Notes: generated by a model from the letters alone, not told the origin. A stretch of DNA of 64,000 nt from Dryocola sp036489025 (GCA_036489025.1 DASXGN010000004.1:62001-126000), one strand, 5' to 3'; positions 25,864 to 35,966 are shown, counted from the stretch's first letter. Program-made: numbers and translations.

Positions 25864-28800
25864 TCACGCGGGGGAAATGTCCCCGCCGTCGCGCTTAACG
25901 TTCTCGCGCTTCACTTCGGTAAACTCATCGCCCTTCTCGTTGCGCAGGTGCACCTCCAGCTGGTTGAAGGCAATGTTGATGTTGTTCTCGCGGCACAGCC
26001 TGTCGATTGCCCGGTTCAGCTCATCCACCGTATAGCTGCGATCGCGCAGTTCGCGCACGTATAAACGCAGCTCGTGATCCAGGGTGCTGGCGCCAAAGGT
26101 GGTGAAGAACACCGTCGGCTCGGGATCGTGCATCACTTTTGGATGCTCGTGCGCCGCCCGAAGCAAAATTTCCCTCACCTTATCCAGATCCGATCCGTAG
26201 GCTACCCCAAGACGGATCACCACGCGGGTGATCGTATCCGACAGCGACCAGTTGATCAGCCTTTCGGTCACAAACGCCTTGTTGGGGATGATCACTTCTT
26301 TGCGATCGAAGTCGGTAATCGTTGTGGCTCGGATGCGGATTTTGCTGACGCTGCCGGAAAACGTGCCGATGGTGACCGTATCGCCAATGCGCACCGGGCG
26401 TTCAAACAGAATAATCAGGCCCGAAACGAAGTTACCGAAGATCTCCTGCAGGCCAAATCCAAGGCCGACCGACAGCGCCGCCGCCAGCCATTGCAGCTTG
26501 TCCCATGAAACTCCCAGCGAGCCAAACACGGTCATCGCGCCGATCACGATGATCGCGTAATTCATGATGGTGGTGATGGCGTAAGACGCGCCCTGCCGCA
26601 TTTTCAGCCGGGAAAGAATCAGCACTTCCATCAGCCCCGGCAGGTTGCGAATCAGCGCCCAGGCCACCGCGAACGCCACCATTGCAAACAGCAGGCTGCC
26701 CATGGTGACGTTTTTCGTGACCGCAGCCCCGGCTTCCGTGCCGTTGTAATGCCACAGCACGATGCTGTCCAGATAGGCAAAAACGGTAATTAAATCAGAC
26801 CAGATGGCGTAGAACACCACGCCAAATAGCGCAAACATCAGCAGCATGGTCAGGCGCATGGTCTGCTGATTTATCTGGTCGAGCGCCAGCGGCGGCTCTT
26901 CAACCGGCTCGGCCCCTTCTGCGCCCTCTTTCACCAGATGCTGACGACGCGCCAGCGCCCGGCGATAGGCCATGCGCCGCGCGGCTACGCTCAGGCCGCG
27001 AATCACGGTCTGATGCAGCAGGTTCCAGATAATTACCAGGTAAACGGTGTCAATCCAACGGTTCGCCAGGCGCAGCGTGGTGTAGAAATAGCCGGTGACG
27101 GTCAGCACCAGCAGCGCAATGGGCACGATAAACAGCACGGTCATGGTAACCAGGCGCAGCGTGTGGGACTCTTTGTCCCGCCAGTTGTCGCGCCACATCG
27201 GCACCACCAGGGCGGTGATCAGCAGCAGGTTGAGGAAAATCATAAACTGGCCGAGCACGTCGTCCATCAGGTGCAGCGGCGAATGTTCCCCGACCACCGA
27301 CCAGAACAGAAGCGGCAGCAGCGCCAGGCTGATGCGCACAATCTGCCGGCGATAGTGGCGCGTGAGCTGCTCGGGCATATTGAAATGCGTCACGGCCATG
27401 CCGTTTGCCGCCAGGATTCGCCAGGTCAGGCCGAACACCAGCCAGAACAGCGCCAGCTCTTTGGCGAAGCTCCACAGCATGTCGCTGACGCTGGTTTGCA
27501 TAAACAGTACCACCAGGCCCACGGCGAGGATCGCCAGCGTGGCCGGGACGACCTTCAGCAGGCTGAGCAGGATGGCTTTTGGCGTGTTGAGCTGGCTATC
27601 GCTGCGCAGTTGGCCAACCTCTGACGCAAGCTTCGCCAGCTGTTTATCAATCCACTTAAAGCGCCAGCGCAGCAGCCCGGCAATCAGCAACAGCGGCAGC
27701 GCGGTGAACAGTGAGACAAACAGCGCGTTGAGCATTTTTTGCCAGCTGACGGTAATCTTCAGGGATTTAACCTGGTCATGGAGCGCGCCGGGGAAGGATT
27801 TGATCCATTCCCAGTTCATCGGCTTGTTGCTGTTCACCCAGAAGATTTGCTGGGTAAGCATTTTTTGCAGGTTATCGCTGACGCTGACCAGCTGCTGCTG
27901 ATTGATTTGCAGGTTGATGGCCATCATCAGCTGGTTGCCGAGCTGTTTATTCAGCTGGTCAAGCAGCTCGCGGCGCATATCGACGACCTGCAACAGCGCA
28001 TCGTGAACGTCATCGTTAACTTCAGCCTTATGCCCTTCTTCGATTTTGTCGACGAAAGTGTCGCTCTGGAAGAGCGTGTCGCGCTGCTGGTTGACGTCAA
28101 ACTGCTCAAGGCGCAGGTCCGCAATGCGGTTGGTCATATCCTCAAGCTCGTCCGCCGACGGCAGCGTTTGCTGCTGCTGGTAGAGAATGCGCGACAGCAG
28201 CAGGCTGCCTTTAAGCACCGAGATTTGTTCTTTAAGATTACTTTCGGACTGCAGCGCCCGATCGAGCCAGTTTTTCACGCGGATATTACGCTGCACCAGC
28301 TCGTTGCCGCTTTGCGTGGCATCGATTAACCGCTGGCTGAGCTGATGGTTAACTTCCAGCTCCTGGCGCACCAGCGGGTTGTTCTGGATGCTGCTGGCTT
28401 CGTCCGGCGTGACCGCTTCCTGCGCCGTTTTTTCGGTTAGCGTCAGCCGCTTGCTGTTAACGGCTTCCTGTAAAAGCTGCAAGGCGTGTTCGAGCTGGTT
28501 GATATGAGCGGTGGTGTAATCGCGCTGTTTTTGCAGCGTGTCCTGCAGGACTGTATTTCCCTCGAGGCTTTTACGCTGCTGTTCTATTTGTGCGTTGAGC
28601 AAGGCCTGCTGGGCCAGCAGCAGATTTTGCTGGCTAGGACGCAGCGCCGCTTCGCCCGGCGTGGTGCCGTTCAGGCGGTTGCGAATTTGCTGCAGCTGCT
28701 GTGAGGCGCTGTACATCGCGTTCTGCACGCGTTCGGGCTGCGTCTGCAAAGAGACCAGCTGGCTGTTATAGGTGGAGAGATCGTTCTGGGCCGCCTGCAA

Positions 28801-29208
28801 ATCGTCAAGCGCGGCGCTGACGCGGGTTTCAAGCTGGCGCAGCGAAAGCGTCGAGAGCGTTTGCCGGGTTGCCGCATCGTCGTTATCGGTATCGAGGGAG
28901 CTGAGCGCGTCTGTGGCCTGGCGAAGCTTTTCAGGTGCCTGAGCAACCTGCGTTTTTAGCGTCGCCGTTTCCTGTTTGATTCGGGCTATTTTATCCAGCG
29001 TTTCCAGCGTCTGCGTCAGATCTTTCTGCGCGAGCTTTTCGTTTGGCGTCAGTTCTTTTTGTTTATTTAACGCGTCGAGCTGGTTCTGTATTTCCGTTCG
29101 GCTGGGCGCATCGCCATTGGTTTGGGCAAGCGCGGAAGCGCAAGGGAAAAGCGCCACGAAAATAAACATCAGGACGGCAAAAATGCGTGATGAGGACATT
29201 GGCTGCAT
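25864..29208 (-). CDS. mscK: Potassium-dependent mechanosensitive channel MscK (KefA)
   Basis: A large inner-membrane channel of 1114 residues (E. coli 1120) that opens under membrane tension in high external K+. A signal peptide (about residues 1-28, ending SALAQ) is followed by a long periplasmic coiled-coil region rich in Gln (residues 30-480), about 11 membrane helices, and a C-terminal MscS pore domain with LQWLAAALSVGLGFGLQEI and FVSGLIILFERP. No good Shine-Dalgarno is visible, so the exact ATG (29208, 29199 or 29271) is uncertain. It follows the K-12 order next to acrR. Confidence 0.93.
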   Translation of the reverse strand: MQPMSSSRIFAVLMFIFVALFPCASALAQTNGDAPSRTEIQNQLDALNKQKELTPNEKLAQKDLTQTLETLDKIARIKQETATLKTQVAQAPEKLRQATDALSSLDTDNDDAATRQTLSTLSLRQLETRVSAALDDLQAAQNDLSTYNSQLVSLQTQPERVQNAMYSASQQLQQIRNRLNGTTPGEAALRPSQQNLLLAQQALLNAQIEQQRKSLEGNTVLQDTLQKQRDYTTAHINQLEHALQLLQEAVNSKRLTLTEKTAQEAVTPDEASSIQNNPLVRQELEVNHQLSQRLIDATQSGNELVQRNIRVKNWLDRALQSESNLKEQISVLKGSLLLSRILYQQQQTLPSADELEDMTNRIADLRLEQFDVNQQRDTLFQSDTFVDKIEEGHKAEVNDDVHDALLQVVDMRRELLDQLNKQLGNQLMMAINLQINQQQLVSVSDNLQKMLTQQIFWVNSNKPMNWEWIKSFPGALHDQVKSLKITVSWQKMLNALFVSLFTALPLLLIAGLLRWRFKWIDKQLAKLASEVGQLRSDSQLNTPKAILLSLLKVVPATLAILAVGLVVLFMQTSVSDMLWSFAKELALFWLVFGLTWRILAANGMAVTHFNMPEQLTRHYRRQIVRISLALLPLLFWSVVGEHSPLHLMDDVLGQFMIFLNLLLITALVVPMWRDNWRDKESHTLRLVTMTVLFIVPIALLVLTVTGYFYTTLRLANRWIDTVYLVIIWNLLHQTVIRGLSVAARRMAYRRALARRQHLVKEGAEGAEPVEEPPLALDQINQQTMRLTMLLMFALFGVVFYAIWSDLITVFAYLDSIVLWHYNGTEAGAAVTKNVTMGSLLFAMVAFAVAWALIRNLPGLMEVLILSRLKMRQGASYAITTIMNYAIIVIGAMTVFGSLGVSWDKLQWLAAALSVGLGFGLQEIFGNFVSGLIILFERPVRIGDTVTIGTFSGSVSKIRIRATTITDFDRKEVIIPNKAFVTERLINWSLSDTITRVVIRLGVAYGSDLDKVREILLRAAHEHPKVMHDPEPTVFFTTFGASTLDHELRLYVRELRDRSYTVDELNRAIDRLCRENNINIAFNQLEVHLRNEKGDEFTEVKRENVKRDGGDISPA

Positions 29209-29364
29209 AGTTATGGAAGTGTCGTTACGGGAACGGAATCGGCACGGGCCGTCAAAGGAAGCGATGAGCATAGCACGCCTGTCAGGCGCAGAATAGCGAA
29301 CCCTTTAGCCCGAAACCAGGAGAATTCCCAAATACGAAACGGCGTAGATTCGCCGCCGGTAGAC

Positions 29365-30000
29365 TCAAGTAGAATGCAGCGTCGGGCAGAACTGGAACAT
29401 TTCCAATAAAATAGAAACGTGGTCTTTCGCCTGGGCATATAAATCAAAGCTGTCCGGGGCGACGAGCCAGTTTTCTATCAGCCCGGTGATGTAGCTGCGC
29501 AGCACAATGACCGCATGGGAAATGCGAAGCGTTTTGGGCAGGGAGCCGACTTCCATACAGCGCTGCAGGCTGGCCTCAATACGCTCGTTTCCTTCCATAT
29601 AAAGGACGCGTCTGGCCTGCTGCAAAACCTCCATCTCACCGACAAATTCGCACTTATGGAAAATGATTTCCGTCATTAAACGGCGCCTTTCTTCGGTGAC
29701 GGTGGCTTGCAGTATGTAAATAAGCAACTCTCTAACAACGGAGAGTGGATCGTCGGGAAATTTTGCCCGATACTCAGTTTCTAGATCGCCTATGCTGGAT
29801 TCAGTTAGCGCCCAGATTTCATTAAACAAATCCGACTTATTTTTGAAATGCCAATAAATTGCACCGCGGGTTACACCGGCTGATTTAGCAATGTCTGCCA
29901 GCGATGTTGCCGAAACGCCCTGTTGAGAAAACAGGCGAATCGCCACATCGAGGATGTGCTGCCGGGTTTCAAGGGCCTGTTGTTTGGTTTTTCGTGCCAT
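29365..30000 (-). CDS. acrR: TetR-family repressor AcrR
   Basis: Local repressor of acrAB, 211 residues (E. coli 215). The N-terminal HTH (ILDVAIRLFSQQGVSATSLADIAKSAGVTRGAIYWHFKNKSDLFNEIW, residues about 16-60) is nearly identical to E. coli AcrR, and the C-terminal ligand domain binds structurally diverse drugs and dyes. It is divergent from acrA with a 143-bp intergenic region that holds a perfect AcrR-type palindrome. No truncation or frameshift is seen, so the repressor is probably functional. Confidence 0.96.
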   Translation of the reverse strand: MARKTKQQALETRQHILDVAIRLFSQQGVSATSLADIAKSAGVTRGAIYWHFKNKSDLFNEIWALTESSIGDLETEYRAKFPDDPLSVVRELLIYILQATVTEERRRLMTEIIFHKCEFVGEMEVLQQARRVLYMEGNERIEASLQRCMEVGSLPKTLRISHAVIVLRSYITGLIENWLVAPDSFDLYAQAKDHVSILLEMFQFCPTLHST

Positions 30001-30028
30001 ATGTCGGTGAATTTACTGGAGTCAGATT

Positions 30029-30052
30029 TACATACATTTGTGAATGTATGTA
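30029..30052. promoter_or_regulatory. AcrR operator in the acrR-acrA intergenic region
   Basis: A 24-bp palindrome (half-site TACATACATT at 30029-30038 and AATGTATGTA at 30043-30052, centre TGTG) differs from the E. coli AcrR operator only in the central bases. Binding here would block both acrR and acrAB promoters. Confidence 0.93.
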
Positions 30053-30143
30053 CCATAGCACGACGATAATATAAACGCAGCAATGGGTTTGTGGACATTT
30101 GATCCATTGAACAACTTTGAAATCGGACACTCGAGGTTTACAT

Positions 30144-31343
30144 ATGAACAAAAACAGAGGGTTTACGCCTCTGGCGGCCGTTCTGATGCTTTCAGGCAGC
30201 TTAGCGCTTACAGGATGTAACGATAAAGAGACCCAGCAGAGTGCGCCGCAAGCCCCTGAAGTGGGTGTGGTGACACTGAAAAGCGCGCCTTTACAGATCA
30301 CAACAGAGCTTCCTGGCCGTACCAACGCCTACCGTATTGCAGAAGTTCGCCCGCAGGTTAGCGGCATTATCCTGAAGCGTAACTTTGAAGAAGGAAGTGA
30401 AATCAAAGCGGGTGTCTCGCTTTATCAAATTGATCCTGCTACCTATCAGGCCTCATACGACAGCGCCAAAGGCGATCTCGCCAAAGCTCAGGCGAGCGCA
30501 AACATTGCTCAGCTGACGCTTAAACGCTATCAGAAACTGCTTGGCACCAAATACATCAGTCAACAAGACTACGATACCGCTCTTGCCGATTCACAGCAGG
30601 CAAACGCGGCGGTCGTTGCAGCGAAAGCCGCCGTTGAAACCGCGCGTATAAACCTGGCCTACACCAAAGTGACCTCGCCAATCAGCGGACGCATTGGTAA
30701 ATCTGCCGTGACCGAAGGTGCGCTGGTGACCAGCGGACAAACCAACGCGCTGGCTACCGTACAGCAGCTCGACCCGATTTATGTGGATGTCACCCAGTCC
30801 AGCAACGATTTCCTGCGTCTGAAACAGGAACTCGCGAGCGGCAAACTGAAGCAGGAAAACGGCAAGGCTAAAGTTCAGCTGGTGACCAGCGACGGTACCA
30901 CCTATACCCAGGAAGGTTCATTAGAATTCTCCGATGTAACGGTCGACCAGACTACCGGTTCTATTACGCTGCGGGCCATCTTCCCTAACCCGGACAAAAC
31001 GCTGCTGCCAGGCATGTTCGTCAGAGCAAAACTGGAAGAAGGCGTTAACCCGGATGCGCTGCTGGTTCCTCAGCAGGGCGTAACGCGCACTCCACGCGGT
31101 GACGCATCCGCGATGGTGGTGGGTAAAGATGACAAGGTTGAAGTTCGTCAACTGCAGGCTACGCAGGCTATCGGCGACAAATGGCTGGTGACCGAAGGCC
31201 TGAAAAGCGGCGATCGCGTGATTGTGACCGGTTTGCAGAAAATCAAACCTGGTGTTCAGGTGAAAGCGCAGGAAATTGCGGCCGAAAATAAAGGCCAGGA
31301 ACAGCCAGCCGCAGGCGCGCAGTCCGAACAAACGAAGTCTTAA
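30144..31343 (+). CDS. acrA: AcrA, periplasmic adaptor of the AcrAB-TolC efflux pump
   Basis: A lipoprotein that connects AcrB to TolC. It has 399 residues (E. coli 397). Signal peptide and lipobox (LALTGC, lipid-modified C25) are followed by the barrel-sandwich lipoyl domain (PLQITTELPGRTNAYRIAEVRPQ), a helical hairpin with heptad repeats (about 98-170), the beta-barrel and membrane-proximal domains. The start at 30144 with gaggttt Shine-Dalgarno gives the invariant MNKNRGFTPL; an ATG nine codons upstream is rejected. The tail is Gln/Ala-rich, as in E. coli. It forms an operon with acrB (22-bp gap). Confidence 0.97.
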   Translation: MNKNRGFTPLAAVLMLSGSLALTGCNDKETQQSAPQAPEVGVVTLKSAPLQITTELPGRTNAYRIAEVRPQVSGIILKRNFEEGSEIKAGVSLYQIDPATYQASYDSAKGDLAKAQASANIAQLTLKRYQKLLGTKYISQQDYDTALADSQQANAAVVAAKAAVETARINLAYTKVTSPISGRIGKSAVTEGALVTSGQTNALATVQQLDPIYVDVTQSSNDFLRLKQELASGKLKQENGKAKVQLVTSDGTTYTQEGSLEFSDVTVDQTTGSITLRAIFPNPDKTLLPGMFVRAKLEEGVNPDALLVPQQGVTRTPRGDASAMVVGKDDKVEVRQLQATQAIGDKWLVTEGLKSGDRVIVTGLQKIKPGVQVKAQEIAAENKGQEQPAAGAQSEQTKS

Positions 31344-31365
31344 CTTAAACAGGAGCCGTTAAGAC

Positions 31366-34300
31366 ATGGCTAAGTTTTTTATCGATCGCCCCATTTTTGC
31401 CTGGGTTATCGCCATCATTATTATGCTGGCGGGCGGGCTTGCGATCATGAAACTGCCGATCGCGCAATATCCAACTATTGCGCCTCCGGCGATCACGATC
31501 TCAGCAGTCTATCCGGGTGCGGATGCTAAAACGGTACAGGATACCGTGACGCAGGTTATCGAACAGAACATGAACGGTATCGACGGGCTGCTGTATATGT
31601 CCTCGACCAGTGATTCTTCTGGTACCGTCCAGATAACCATTACCTTTGACTCCGGTACCGATGCGGATATCGCACAGGTTCAGGTGCAAAACAAGCTGCA
31701 GCTGGCGATGCCGCTGCTGCCGCAGGAAGTTCAGCAACAGGGCGTGAGCGTTGAGAAGTCTTCCAGCAGCTTCCTGATGGTTGTCGGGGTTATCAACACC
31801 GACGGCTCGATGACGCAGGAAGATATCTCGGACTACGTCGGCGCGACCATGAAAGACCCGATCAGCCGTACCAGCGGCGTCGGTGATGTGCAGCTGTTTG
31901 GTGCGCAGTACGCCATGCGTATCTGGATGGATCCGAGCAAGCTGAACAACTTCCAGCTAACGCCGGTTGACGTGATTACCGCAATTAAAGCGCAGAACGC
32001 CCAGGTTGCGGCCGGTCAGCTAGGCGGCACGCCGCCGGTGAAAGGTCAACAGCTTAACGCCTCTATCATTGCGCAAACGCGTCTGAAATCCGCCGATGAA
32101 TTCAGCAAAATTCTGCTGAAGGTTAATCAGGATGGCTCTCGCGTGCTGCTGAAGGATGTGGCTAAAGTTGAGCTTGGCGGCGAAAACTACGACGTTATCG
32201 CGCGCTTTAACGGCCAGCCTGCTTCCGGTTTAGGTATCAAACTGGCAACCGGTGCTAACGCCCTGGATACGGCGGATGCGGTACGTAAATCCATTGCTAA
32301 AATGGAGCCGTTCTTCCCGGCCGGTCTGAAAATTGTTTACCCGTACGACACCACGCCGTTCGTCAAAATTTCCATTAAGGAAGTGGTAAAAACGCTGGTC
32401 GAAGCTATCGTGCTGGTGTTTATCGTCATGTATCTGTTCCTGCAAAACTTCCGCGCCACGCTGATCCCAACGATTGCGGTGCCGGTGGTCCTGCTGGGGA
32501 CGTTTGCGATACTCGCCGTCTTTGGCTATTCGATAAACACGCTAACGATGTTCGGGATGGTGCTGGCGATAGGCCTGTTGGTTGATGACGCCATCGTGGT
32601 GGTGGAAAACGTCGAGCGTGTAATGGTGGAAGAAGGCCTGCCGCCGAAAGAAGCCACGCGCAAATCAATGGGGCAGATTCAGGGCGCCCTGGTGGGTATC
32701 GCCATGGTTCTGTCGGCAGTATTTATCCCGATGGCCTTCTTCGGCGGCTCAACCGGCGCAATCTACCGTCAGTTCTCCATTACCATCGTTTCGGCAATGG
32801 TGCTGTCCGTACTGGTGGCGATGATCCTGACGCCAGCGCTTTGTGCAACCATGCTCAAGCCGGTGGCTAAAGGCGATCACGGCGAGAAAACCGGCTTCTT
32901 CGGCTGGTTCAACCGCATGTTCGACAAGAGTACGCATCATTATACCGACAGCGTCGGTAACATTTTGCGTAGCACCGGTCGCTACCTGCTGCTGTACCTG
33001 CTGATTGTGGTCGGCATGGCCTTCCTGTTCGTTCGTCTGCCAAGCTCGTTCTTGCCGGATGAAGACCAGGGCGTATTCCTGACCATGGCTCAGCTTCCAG
33101 CCGGGGCAACGCAGGAACGTACCCAGAAGGTGCTTGATGACGTCACCAGGTACTATCTTGAGAAAGAAAAAGCCAACGTTAACTCTGTCTTTACCGTCAA
33201 CGGCTTCGGCTTTGCGGGTCGTGGGCAGAACACGGGTCTGGCGTTTATCTCTCTGAAAGACTGGGACGAGCGTCCGGGTGAAGAGAACAAGGTTCCAGCC
33301 ATTGCGGGCCGGGCCAGCGCCGAGTTCTCAAAAATCAAAGATGCGATGGTCTTCGCGTTTAACCTGCCGGCGATCGTCGAGCTGGGTACCGCAACGGGCT
33401 TCGACTTCCAGCTGATTGACCAGGCTAACCTTGGCCATGAAAAACTGACCCAGGCGCGTAACCAGCTGTTTGGTGAAATCGCCCAGCACCCTGACCTGTT
33501 AGTGGGCGTTCGCCCGAACGGCCTGGAGGATACGCCGCAGTTCAAGGTGGATATTGACCAGGAAAAAGCTCAGGCGTTAGGCGTTTCTATCAGCGATATC
33601 AACACCACGCTGGGTGCAGCCTGGGGCGGTAGCTACGTGAATGACTTCATCGACCGCGGTCGCGTGAAGAAAGTTTACGTCATGGCGGATGCCCCGTTCC
33701 GTATGCTGCCGAACGATATCAACAACTGGTACGTTCGCGGCGCCAGCGGCCAGATGGTGCCATTCTCAGCGTTCTCTACCGCGCACTGGGAATACGGTTC
33801 GCCGCGTCTGGAGCGTTACAACGGCCTGCCTTCCATGGAAATCCTTGGTCAGGCAGCACCGGGTAAGAGTACCGGTGAAGCAATGAACATGATGGAAGAG
33901 CTGGCGGGTAAACTGCCAACCGGCATCGGCTACGACTGGACAGGCATGTCTTACCAGGAACGTTTGTCCGGTAACCAGGCCCCTGCCCTGTACGCCATCT
34001 CGCTGATTGTCGTCTTCCTGTGTCTGGCTGCGCTGTACGAGAGCTGGTCTATTCCGTTCTCCGTTATGCTGGTCGTTCCACTTGGGGTGTTCGGCGCGCT
34101 GCTGGCCGCGACCTTCCGTGGGCTAACCAACGACGTGTACTTCCAGGTAGGCCTGCTGACAACCATTGGGCTGTCGGCGAAGAATGCGATACTTATCGTA
34201 GAATTCGCCAAAGACCTGATGGAGAAAGAAGGCAAAGGCCTGGTGGAAGCCACGCTTGAAGCGGTACGTATGCGTCTGCGTCCAATCCTGATGACCTCCC

Positions 34301-34515
34301 TGGCGTTTATCCTCGGCGTTATGCCGCTGGTTATCAGCTCCGGTGCAGGCTCCGGTGCGCAGAACGCCGTAGGTACCGGCGTCATGGGCGGGATGATTAC
34401 CGCTACCGTGCTGGCTATCTTCTTCGTGCCGGTGTTCTTCGTGGTGGTTCGCCGCCGTTTCAGCCGCAAGTCTGAAGACATTGAACACGCGCATTCGGTA
34501 GAGCATCACCAGTAA
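31366..34515 (+). CDS. acrB: AcrB, RND multidrug efflux transporter
   Basis: The proton-driven inner-membrane pump of the AcrAB-TolC system; it exports antibiotics, bile salts and dyes. It has 1049 residues, exactly as in E. coli. Twelve membrane helices flank two large periplasmic loops. The proton relay is intact: DD in AIGLLVDDAIVVVENVE (D407, D408) and K in TIGLSAKNAILIVEFAK (near 940). The switch-loop region and Phe-rich binding pocket appear normal. The C-terminus is His-rich (HAHSVEHHQ). An intrinsic terminator follows. Confidence 0.98.
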   Translation: MAKFFIDRPIFAWVIAIIIMLAGGLAIMKLPIAQYPTIAPPAITISAVYPGADAKTVQDTVTQVIEQNMNGIDGLLYMSSTSDSSGTVQITITFDSGTDADIAQVQVQNKLQLAMPLLPQEVQQQGVSVEKSSSSFLMVVGVINTDGSMTQEDISDYVGATMKDPISRTSGVGDVQLFGAQYAMRIWMDPSKLNNFQLTPVDVITAIKAQNAQVAAGQLGGTPPVKGQQLNASIIAQTRLKSADEFSKILLKVNQDGSRVLLKDVAKVELGGENYDVIARFNGQPASGLGIKLATGANALDTADAVRKSIAKMEPFFPAGLKIVYPYDTTPFVKISIKEVVKTLVEAIVLVFIVMYLFLQNFRATLIPTIAVPVVLLGTFAILAVFGYSINTLTMFGMVLAIGLLVDDAIVVVENVERVMVEEGLPPKEATRKSMGQIQGALVGIAMVLSAVFIPMAFFGGSTGAIYRQFSITIVSAMVLSVLVAMILTPALCATMLKPVAKGDHGEKTGFFGWFNRMFDKSTHHYTDSVGNILRSTGRYLLLYLLIVVGMAFLFVRLPSSFLPDEDQGVFLTMAQLPAGATQERTQKVLDDVTRYYLEKEKANVNSVFTVNGFGFAGRGQNTGLAFISLKDWDERPGEENKVPAIAGRASAEFSKIKDAMVFAFNLPAIVELGTATGFDFQLIDQANLGHEKLTQARNQLFGEIAQHPDLLVGVRPNGLEDTPQFKVDIDQEKAQALGVSISDINTTLGAAWGGSYVNDFIDRGRVKKVYVMADAPFRMLPNDINNWYVRGASGQMVPFSAFSTAHWEYGSPRLERYNGLPSMEILGQAAPGKSTGEAMNMMEELAGKLPTGIGYDWTGMSYQERLSGNQAPALYAISLIVVFLCLAALYESWSIPFSVMLVVPLGVFGALLAATFRGLTNDVYFQVGLLTTIGLSAKNAILIVEFAKDLMEKEGKGLVEATLEAVRMRLRPILMTSLAFILGVMPLVISSGAGSGAQNAVGTGVMGGMITATVLAIFFVPVFFVVVRRRFSRKSEDIEHAHSVEHHQ

Positions 34516-34531
34516 GTCATTGAGTTATATT

Positions 34532-34557
34532 AAAAGGCCGCGCAAGCGGCCTTTTTT
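34532..34557 (+). terminator. acrAB intrinsic terminator
   Basis: A perfect ggccgc-gcaa-gcggcc stem followed by six T, 16 bases after the acrB stop. Confidence 0.92.
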
Positions 34558-35072
34558 ATGATAAATAACCTTAAGAACCGTACGTCGATATATAAGCAGC
34601 TTTGCTGTATGTTCTTAGGATTGCTTTCCGCAAGGCTGCGCAATACTTTATTCCGCGTAAGAATATACTTAACAGGTTTAATCTTAAATTTTGTCCTCGA
34701 TAGCTTTAAATCCGTTTATGGACTTATTGCCCTAAGAGTATTCCTGGACCTAAGTCTTATCTTAATTAATTTTACCCTTTGCCGGTCGCAATAGGCTAAG
34801 CTTATGAAATTAGCCAGCTTACCGTCTGGCTTAAGTCTTTTTACTGACGGGAAAATCCTATTTTCGTACGAAAGTATTAACAGCTCTGAGACAAAGCGTC
34901 GCAATAACCGATGAATTGTAATTTTTAGTAATAGGGTAAGGAAATTCTAATCAGATTGATTTATAGTAAAGGCATATGGAATAATCGGTTTCATCGATCC
35001 CCACCTCTTCAAGGTGTGTCCACCCCAACGCGTTACGTTTATCAAAATTTCTTCGATAAAAGGGGCTGCATT
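34558..35072. other. AT-rich intergenic region upstream of tomB-hha
   Basis: About 515 bp with low GC between acrB and tomB. It holds an imperfect terminator-like hairpin (agccag / ctggct, 34812-34831, followed by taagtcttttt) and presumably the tomB-hha promoter. An open frame of 78 codons (34558-34794) begins inside the acrAB terminator without a ribosome site and is not called. The AT-rich composition would suit H-NS/Hha binding and autoregulation, which is known for hha-tomB in E. coli; this is inference. Confidence 0.5.
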
Positions 35073-35447
35073 ATGGACGAATACTCACCAAAACGGCATG
35101 ATATCGCACAGCTTAAATTCTTGTGCGAAACCCTGTATCATGATTGCCTGACCAACCTGGGAGAGAGCAATCACGGTTGGGTCAACGATCCTACATCTGC
35201 CATTAACTTGCAGTTAAATGAATTGATTGAGCATATCGCGGCGTTTGCGCTTAATTACAAGATAAAGTATGACGATGAAAGCAAATTGATTGAGCAAATA
35301 GACGAATACCTGGACGACACGTTCATGCTTTTCAGCAACTACGGCATCAATGCGCAGGAGCTGCAGAAATGGCGGAAGTCGGGGAATCGTTTGTTCCGCT
35401 GTTTTGTCAGTGAGAGCCGCGCTAACCCCGTTAGTCTCTCCTTTTAA
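35073..35447 (+). CDS. tomB: Hha antitoxin / biofilm regulator TomB
   Basis: A 124-residue cytoplasmic protein, same length as E. coli TomB (YbaJ) and almost identical in MDEYSPKRHDIAQLKFLCETLYHDCL. TomB counteracts Hha toxicity; it promotes oxidation of a conserved Hha cysteine. Two of its own cysteines (C18, C25) are conserved. The start is set by aggggc (35061-35066) and by conservation; an in-frame extension upstream to 34956 is not conserved. It lies 29 bp before hha in one operon. Confidence 0.95.
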   Translation: MDEYSPKRHDIAQLKFLCETLYHDCLTNLGESNHGWVNDPTSAINLQLNELIEHIAAFALNYKIKYDDESKLIEQIDEYLDDTFMLFSNYGINAQELQKWRKSGNRLFRCFVSESRANPVSLSF

Positions 35448-35476
35448 AAATTATTACAAATACTTAAGGTGGCTTT

Positions 35477-35695
35477 ATGACAACTAAACCTTTAACCAAG
35501 ACGGATTATTTGATGCGACTGCGACGTTGCCAAACAATTGATACGTTAGAACGAGTTATTGAGAAAAATAAATACGAATTATCAGATAACGAACTGGCTG
35601 TATTTTATTCAGCAGCGGATCACCGCCTTGCCGAACTGACCATGAATAAGCTCTACGATAAGATACCGCCTACTGTGTGGAAATTTATTCGTTAA
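35477..35695 (+). CDS. hha: Haemolysin expression modulator Hha
   Basis: A 72-residue partner of H-NS that adjusts silencing of horizontally acquired and virulence genes, and the toxin half of the Hha-TomB pair. Apart from the first few residues and PPT near the end the sequence equals E. coli Hha. Charged residues used for H-NS contact (for example D48, in SAADHRLAEL) are present. E. coli Hha has Cys18 as its only cysteine; the same Cys is seen here in RRCQTID. Confidence 0.96.
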   Translation: MTTKPLTKTDYLMRLRRCQTIDTLERVIEKNKYELSDNELAVFYSAADHRLAELTMNKLYDKIPPTVWKFIR

Positions 35696-35890
35696 TAACT
35701 CGTCACCCAATCGCTTATTTTTAGTACGCTGGCCCGGTTCTTCCTGGTTGCCATGTTTATACGAAAAGATCCTCCTGCGAGTCTCCCCTTTCGTCGACAT
35801 GGCCAACATGCAAACTGCTACCGCCATCTGAAGTGTCCTCTTAGCGACTCTGTGCCTGGCCCGACAAAAATGTGATCTTATACAAAGATT

Positions 35891-35902
35891 GGGAACGTTC
35901 CC
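35891..35902. promoter_or_regulatory. LacI-family-type operator upstream of maa
   Basis: A perfect 12-bp palindrome GGGAACGTTCCC with the central CG typical of LacI/GalR-family operators. It lies 65 bases before the maa start, in a position suited to repression. The sequence recalls trehalose-repressor (TreR) sites, but the assignment is not proven. Confidence 0.45.
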
Positions 35903-35966
35903 GATTACGGTAATCTATTTTGGTTTAAGGTAATGGCATCCTGCCGAAGAAAGAAAGGTTGCCAAC

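Noticed and set aside
27739..28329. 196-codon frame opposite mscK
   Set aside because: Antisense shadow of a long GC-rich gene; no ribosome site or domain.
34558..34794. 78-codon AT-rich open frame after acrB
   Set aside because: It begins inside the acrAB terminator, has no Shine-Dalgarno and no recognisable domain.
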